Shown: in pieces, positions 59,779-64,000 of the stretch | How positions within the stretch are numbered: position 1 is the stretch's first letter | Layout of the letters: each line of letters opens with the position of its first letter | Assembly (NCBI RefSeq): GCF_023515955.1 | Contig: NZ_CP097322.1 | Location: 7,178,501 to 7,242,500 of the forward strand | Reading direction: 5' to 3' | DNA length: 64,000 nucleotides | Source: Streptomyces sp. RerS4 | GTDB taxonomy: Bacteria; Actinomycetota; Actinomycetes; Streptomycetales; Streptomycetaceae | Translations under genes and position numbers: made by a program | Notes under the pieces: generated by a model | What the model saw: the letters and a program-made list of their open reading frames with translations, nothing else | Database searches by the model: none | What the model was told of the DNA's origin: nothing

Positions 59779-60914
59779 GCGCCCACCGGCCAGCCATCGG
59801 TGCCGACCGGGCCGGAGTGTGAACGGATGACGACCTTGAGCGCGTCGTAGCGCGCTGGCCGTCCGGTACCACTGTCCTCCCCGCTGTCCCCGTCGTCCGT
59901 GGTGAGGCCACCGAGCGCGGTGAACGCCTCCGCGTACTTCTCGAGCGGGAACTCATGCGTCACGAGCTGCTCCAGGAGGGTGCTGGTCCCGCTGCCGGAT
60001 CGCTGTGGGGCGCCGAGTTCGGCGGCCAGGTCCACGGCGACAGGAAAGACGTCGGCCCGGTAGTCCCCGGCGCCGATCAGACGAATGCCCCGGTTGGTGA
60101 GCTGAAGCGGGCGCAGCGGCACGGAGTACGTGTCGTCGAAGCCCATCACCACTACCCGGCCGCCGTCGTCGATCAGTCGCAGTGCCGCGTCCAGTCCGGT
60201 GCCCGTGGTGTCGAAGACGACGGAGGGACGCTCGTCACCCCATGTCTTCGCCACGGCTTCGACCACGTCCGTTCCGCCCACGTCCACCACATGTGCGAAA
60301 TGCTCGCGGGCCCGCTCCAGCCGGTAGGCGTCAGGTTCGACAAGGGTGACCCGGCGCGCCTGGCGGCCGGCGACCAGTGCGGTCAGCATGCCGATAGGGC
60401 CCGCGCCGAGTACCACCACGGTGTCGCCGCAGGTGACGGACGCGGCCTGGACGTTACTCAGGACGCAGGCGAGCGGTTCGATCAGGACAGCGCTACGAAA
60501 GGGCAGGCCGGCGGGAACTCGTTCGACGAAACGTTCCGGCAGAGTCACGGCCTCCGCGTACGTGCCGTCCCGGTCGACACCGACCTCGGTCCCCGCCTTG
60601 TGACGGCAGAAGTTGGTTGCTCCCCGTCGGCACGGTAAGCACCAGCCGCAGTACAACGTCGGGTTGACCACGATCCGGTCCCCGACTACGACCGAGCGCA
60701 CCTGCGGCCCGGTCTCCCTCACAACTCCCACCGACTCATGTCCGAGTACGGTGCCGGGCCGGGCCGGGAATTGCCCGAGCAGGATCTTGCGGTCCGTCCC
60801 GCAGACTCCCGTGCCGACGATCTCCACCACGACGTCATCTTCGTGCGCAAGCTGTGCGGCCGGCCTGTTCTGCAGTTCGGCGGATCCTGGACCCAGATAG
60901 ACGAGAGCGCGCAC
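59775..60914 (-). CDS. Zinc-dependent medium-chain alcohol/polyol dehydrogenase
   Basis: GTG 60914 has GGGGAGG 5 bp upstream and gives 379 residues. Catalytic zinc residues are in VGTGVCGTDRKI and GTVLGHESVGVV, structural zinc Cys in LYCGWCLPCRRGATNFC, and NAD binding in TVVVLGAGPIGMLTALVAG. This is the sorbitol/threonine/inosose dehydrogenase type. An oxidised sugar or cyclitol would be a good substrate for the aminotransferase encoded downstream. It is the first gene of the three-gene upstream operon. Confidence 0.85.
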   Translation of the reverse strand: MRALVYLGPGSAELQNRPAAQLAHEDDVVVEIVGTGVCGTDRKILLGQFPARPGTVLGHESVGVVRETGPQVRSVVVGDRIVVNPTLYCGWCLPCRRGATNFCRHKAGTEVGVDRDGTYAEAVTLPERFVERVPAGLPFRSAVLIEPLACVLSNVQAASVTCGDTVVVLGAGPIGMLTALVAGRQARRVTLVEPDAYRLERAREHFAHVVDVGGTDVVEAVAKTWGDERPSVVFDTTGTGLDAALRLIDDGGRVVVMGFDDTYSVPLRPLQLTNRGIRLIGAGDYRADVFPVAVDLAAELGAPQRSGSGTSTLLEQLVTHEFPLEKYAEAFTALGGLTTDDGDSGEDSGTGRPARYDALKVVIRSHSGPVGTDGWPVGA

Positions 60915-61391
60915 GAGACCTCCCCATCAGTGTTCGGAAGGGTGACGCTAACGCAGCCGAATCCGACCGGATAGGACGCCTATGAGCCATTGCGTAGCTG
61001 TCGTCGGGGAAGAGCGGCGCCGCCTGAGGTGGCGTGCTGCGGGACCGGGGGCACGTCGCCAATAAGGTGCTATGGAACCAGCTGACTGGCCCAGACTTCT
61101 TGGCCTCAGCGACGAGAGCTGGGCCCCCAACACGCGGGACTCCGAACTGCCGTGCAGAAAGCCACAGCCGTACGGTGCGCCACCGTCCCCAGCGACACCA
61201 TCACCGAACTCTCCAAATTCGACTGGCTTAGTGACGAAGATTGCCGCTTCTGCTGCTCTTGGCGTCGAAGACCCCGCTGCCGTCGCCACCGAAGTCCTCT
61301 GGCCCCCTCTCACCATATGATTCGCGCCACGCGTTGTGAAACGAGACCGGGGCGCATAGCCGCGGCCCTGGACCGTTGATGCATCCCGACA
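60915..61391. other. Intergenic region with an unconvincing plus-strand frame
   Basis: About 480 bp. A plus-strand frame from ATG 61072 to 61320 begins MEPADWPRLLGLSDESWAPN but lacks family likeness and a good ribosome-binding site. The promoter of the dehydrogenase operon should lie near 60915-61000. Confidence 0.35.
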
Positions 61392-61413
61392 GTCTTGATT
61401 CCGACAGACAGCT
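61392..61413. repeat. Possible IS terminus at the Nudix truncation point
   Basis: The reverse strand reads AAGCTGTCTGTCGGAATC, partly matching the AGCTGTTGTC end of IS copy A. The Nudix gene is cut within 5 bp of it. The match is short, so this is tentative. Confidence 0.3.
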
Positions 61414-61416
61414 TGC

Positions 61417-62663
61417 CTAATGAACGGCGAGGAAATGATGGGTGCCTCCGGCGTACGCGGAGTCGGGGTGCCGCAGGCCGAGCAGCACCTGGCCGTCGCG
61501 CTCCAGATAGAGGTGGATGCCGACGATGTGCGGAACGCTGGTGCTACCGGCCTTCGGCCCGAGGGCTTCAGGGCGGGAGGCCACCGCCTTGCTGCGGGCC
61601 GAGTGCTCGGCGTGCTGGCGTACGAGGTCCAGGGTGGAGGGGCTCATCCGCAGGCGGGGCATGGTGTCGGGGTGGAACCAGGCGAGCATCACGCCCTCGG
61701 TGGGCGTTAGGCCTGCGGGGTCGCCGTTCCACCGGGTGGTGAAGATCTGGATCGGTACGGTCAGGCCGTCGGTGCCGGTGGCGAGCTCGACGGCGAAGGG
61801 CTCCAGGACGTCCGGCTCGAGTCCGGCTTCCTCGCGCAGTTCTCGGCGGATGGTGTCTTCGAGCGAGGTGTCGTCCGGCTCGTGGCCTCCGCCGAGCAGG
61901 GACCAGGCGCCCGGTTCCCAGATGCCGGGCAGGTCATCGCGCAGGTGGAGCAGGTAGCGGCCGTGCCCATCGTGGATCAACGCCGAGGCGTTGACCGGCT
62001 CGATCCGGCCGTCGAGCCCGGAGGCACAGAGCTTCGCCCGCAGTGGCAGGGCCGTGACCTCGTCGAAGGCCAGCCACTCGGCCGCCGAGACCTCCTCCGG
62101 CTGCACTGTGACCTCGACATCCCTGTCCACCAGCTGGAAGACGAAGCGGAAATCCCAGTGCTGGTGCGCGCCTTCGCCCTTGACCGGGTTGGCGTCAATG
62201 CGAAGACGTCGATGTCGATGGGCAGGCTCCCGTAGGCGGCGGTGGCGCACAGGGCGCCGGGCGGGATGCCGGCCTCCTCGTGGACCTCGCGCAGCGCCGC
62301 TTCCAGCAGCGAGCGATCACCTGCCTCAACGTGCCCGCCTGGTGCCAGCAGCAGTCCGAAGACGTTGTGCTGGACGTGCAGGACACGGCGGTCGTGGTCG
62401 ACGACGACCGCGCTGCACGTGATGTGCCCCGGCATGGTCGAGCGGCTCGTGGGCTCGGCGTCTTCGTCCAGCAGCCGCAACAGAGGTGCCAGCAGCGGCG
62501 CTTCAGCCGGGTGCCGTTCGAGGTAGGCGGTGACGAGATCGTGGATGTGCGAGCGGGTGGGCGGCAAGAGGGCCTCACAGTTCGGAGAGAAGGCGGAGGG
62601 AAGGAGGCGGCGACGCTCACGGGTGCGGGTCCGCTCCGGCCGCATCGGGGGGCGGACGGTCAC
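61417..62663 (-). pseudogene. Triple-Nudix protein gene, frameshifted and 3' truncated
   Basis: Nudix domain 1 has LLAPGGHVEAGDRSLLEAAL and REVHEEAGI. Near 62200 a frame change joins it to ANPVKGEGAHQHWDFRFVFQ. Nudix domain 2 has SLLGGGHEPDDTSLEDTIRR and ELREEAGLEPD, a full Nudix box. A third domain begins VPHIVGIHLYLERDGQVLLG and stops at THHFLAVH, just before its Nudix box should appear. Such multi-Nudix proteins are seen in Streptomyces; substrates may be nucleotide derivatives. The start near 62663 is uncertain. Confidence 0.65.
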
Positions 62664-62940
62664 GGCACACGAGGGCGGAGTCGCCGGAGGGCGGAGCGGT
62701 CACCGGCATCGCGGTCAGGCGGCTGACCGGGGAGCGCCACAACACGGCCACCGGCAAGACCAGCACCACCGTCCCGACGACCAGCGCGGTACGCGCCCCG
62801 TACGTGGTGGCCACAGTGCCGCCGGCCAGGGCCGCGAACGGCTTGCTCCCGGAGACCAGCCAGGTCGAGGTCTGCTGTGCCCGCGCCTGCAGCTGCGGCG
62901 GGCAGATCTGCTGGCGCAGGGTTTTCTCCGCGATCCCTGT
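62617..62940 (-). pseudogene. MFS transporter, C-terminal fragment
   Basis: The frame reads EKTLRQQICPPQLQARAQQT, SKPFAALAGGTVATTYG and the last helix ARTALVVGTVVLVLPVAVLW, ending at 62617. These match the final two helices and loop of MFS exporters. The other ten helices are missing. Its end overlaps the start region of the Nudix gene. Confidence 0.6.
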
Positions 62941-63062
62941 GTCTCATGAGACGGTTAGCCCCCTACAGATCGCTTGTCAGTGCGGTCTTGAGGATGCCTC
63001 GGCAGCGCTTGCTCTGATGGACGTTGAGACAGGCCGTACCCAAAAGTGGGCGACTGCCGGAT

Positions 63063-63527
63063 TCACTCGTACGGCGCAGAACATGGCGCTGGCGGTTCGC
63101 GTCGATTTGCCTCGAGTCCGGGCAGCAGCTGGTCGAGCGCCGGTGACCTGTTCCGCCGCGCCTGAGCCTCGCGCCTCACCGCGACGGGTACAGCCACTCC
63201 ACAGAGCAGCAGGGCAGCGGTGTCCGCGACGATGGCCAGATCGGCCAGCAGCGTGCGGCGGTTACGAGGGTCGTTGCCGTCGCGGACCGCCTGCACGAGC
63301 TGCTCGACCGTCTCGCGTACGGACGGATTGAGGCCTGCCGGACCGGCTGGCCTTGGTTGGGCCCCGGCCGGTCCACCAGGTTCGCCCGGCCCGGCTCCCG
63401 CAGGGTTGCCTGACTGCAGCGCCCACCGGCCCCGGGCGGGGTCACCACACGAGCTCCGATGAGGCGTGTACGTCTCGCACCCTCCAATGAGTCCAGCTCG
63501 ACCATCTGCCGTCGCGCGAGGTCCCAT
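63063..63527 (-). CDS. Hypothetical protein, uncertain
   Basis: A minus-strand frame contains the coding-like stretch LNPSVRETVEQLVQAVRDGN and TLLADLAIVADTAALLLCGV, with one possible membrane helix. The N-terminal part is low-complexity Gly/Pro/Ala, and the start (ATG 63527) has no good ribosome-binding site. It may be a gene or chance. Confidence 0.3.
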   Translation of the reverse strand: MGPRATADGRAGLIGGCETYTPHRSSCGDPARGRWALQSGNPAGAGPGEPGGPAGAQPRPAGPAGLNPSVRETVEQLVQAVRDGNDPRNRRTLLADLAIVADTAALLLCGVAVPVAVRREAQARRNRSPALDQLLPGLEANRREPPAPCSAPYE

Positions 63528-63765
63528 CAGCCGCACGCCCGACGGCGGTGCGGCCAAAAGGTGGGTGTCAACCCCGATGCACGGGGCGGGTGGGGCGGGT
63601 GATGGTGAGGTTGAGGAGCATCCCTGATGCCTCTCTCGGCGCGGGGCCATAGTGGCGCACGCCGCTGGGCAACGTGGGTGTTCGTGGCCACGACACGAAC
63701 GGAGTCCGCGCCGATGACCCGCTTGTGTCCCTGCGCATACGGACGGCAGCCCGCTTCGGTCCGCT

Positions 63766-64000
63766 GTGACCTCGGCGTGGTGCCGCCGTGAGCGTGGCGA
63801 CGCGGTCTTCGCTGCTGTCTATGTGTTGATCGCGACCGAGCGGGTCCATCGGGTGGCTGCGGCGCTCGGAGGCGCGGTGGTCATGCTGCTGCTCGGGGCG
63901 ACCAGCCCCGAGCACGCGTTCTTCTCCAAGCGCGCCGGGATCGACTGGGACGTCATATTCCTGCTGCTCGGCATGATGCTGATCGTCGCGGTCCTCAAGC
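63766..64000 (+). CDS. ArsB/NhaD-family ion transporter, N-terminal part (3' end outside window)
   Basis: From GTG 63766 the frame is open to the end of the window. It reads DAVFAAVYVLIATERVHRVA, AALGGAVVMLLLGATSPEHA, FFSKRAGIDWDVIFLLLGMM and LIVAVLK, the first helices of the ArsB/NhaD (ion transporter superfamily) permeases, where E-R-V/I-H-R and G-I-D-W-x-V-I are conserved. Substrates may be arsenite, sodium/proton or organic anions. Confidence 0.75.
   Translation, partial: MTSAWCRRERGDAVFAAVYVLIATERVHRVAAALGGAVVMLLLGATSPEHAFFSKRAGIDWDVIFLLLGMMLIVAVLK

Noticed and set aside
61072..61320. Small plus-strand gene beginning MEPADWPRLLGL
   Set aside because: No ribosome-binding site, no recognisable family and weak codon bias; reported only as part of the intergenic region.

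Overview
The window is high-GC actinobacterial DNA, almost certainly Streptomyces. The evidence is the very strong G/C bias at third codon positions, frequent GTG and TTG starts, ATGA/GTGA overlaps, Streptomyces-type IS5 and ISL3 elements, and typical secreted hydrolases and AraC/MarR regulators. No rRNA, tRNA or CRISPR array was seen. The mix of accessory genes, insertion sequences and broken genes fits a chromosome arm or a large linear plasmid better than the conserved core.

Layout. 0-1.75 kb: the end of an ABC-F ribosome-protection gene followed by a virginiamycin B lyase, a plausible streptogramin resistance pair. 1.8-13.6 kb: small accessory genes (DUF4265, AraC-cupin-SGNH hydrolase, two GNATs, an orphan MazF-like toxin, and a divergent MarR/membrane-exporter pair with two clear operators) between transposase remnants. 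13.6-17.6 kb: IS5-family DNA with an unusual convergent accessory gene (one copy carries a Thr-Pro microsatellite) around a secreted class-C-type serine hydrolase. 17.6-25.6 kb: an Ig-like secreted protein, a broken hemC, an Imm49-like gene, an alpha/beta hydrolase behind two TetR-type operators, and a membrane protein/winged-helix pair behind two CTTTCC-N5-GGAAAG operators. 25.9-28 kb: an ISL3 element with perfect 31-bp inverted repeats beside an IS5 fragment.

29.29-36.41 kb: a 7.1-kb unit bounded by matching inverted repeats and a TGA target duplication, inserted in a phosphotransferase gene whose two halves lie on either side. Its cargo is an extradiol-dioxygenase-like gene, a zinc-type macrodomain gene and a class-M sirtuin gene in one operon, plus a SnoaL/MoaF-like pair facing an AraC regulator and a broken IS5 copy. 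36.4-44.3 kb: decayed genes (APH, DUF4253, VanX-like, methyltransferase-Nudix, NlpC/P60) with an intact S1 protease. 44.3-49.3 kb: a three-gene tyrosine recombinase module with several frameshifts.

49.4-60.9 kb: an undamaged minus-strand biosynthetic-looking region. Seven overlapping or nearly abutting genes encode a class III aminotransferase, an inositol-monophosphatase-like phosphatase, an AurF-type diiron N-oxygenase with a full ligand set, a class II aaRS-like amino acid:carrier-protein ligase, a nitronate monooxygenase-like flavoprotein, a free carrier protein and a MOSC protein. Upstream lie an intradiol dioxygenase, an APH-like kinase, a ROK sugar kinase and a zinc alcohol dehydrogenase. 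Together they suggest a pathway in which an amino acid is activated on a carrier protein and a nitrogen is oxidised, joined to an amino-sugar or cyclitol-like unit; this is inference. 61.4-64 kb: a damaged triple-Nudix gene, an MFS fragment and the start of an ArsB/NhaD-type transporter.

About seventeen single-base frame breaks lie between 7.8 and 48 kb and one at 62.2 kb, while the 49-61 kb cluster has none. The left part is therefore either genuinely decaying or contains assembly errors.
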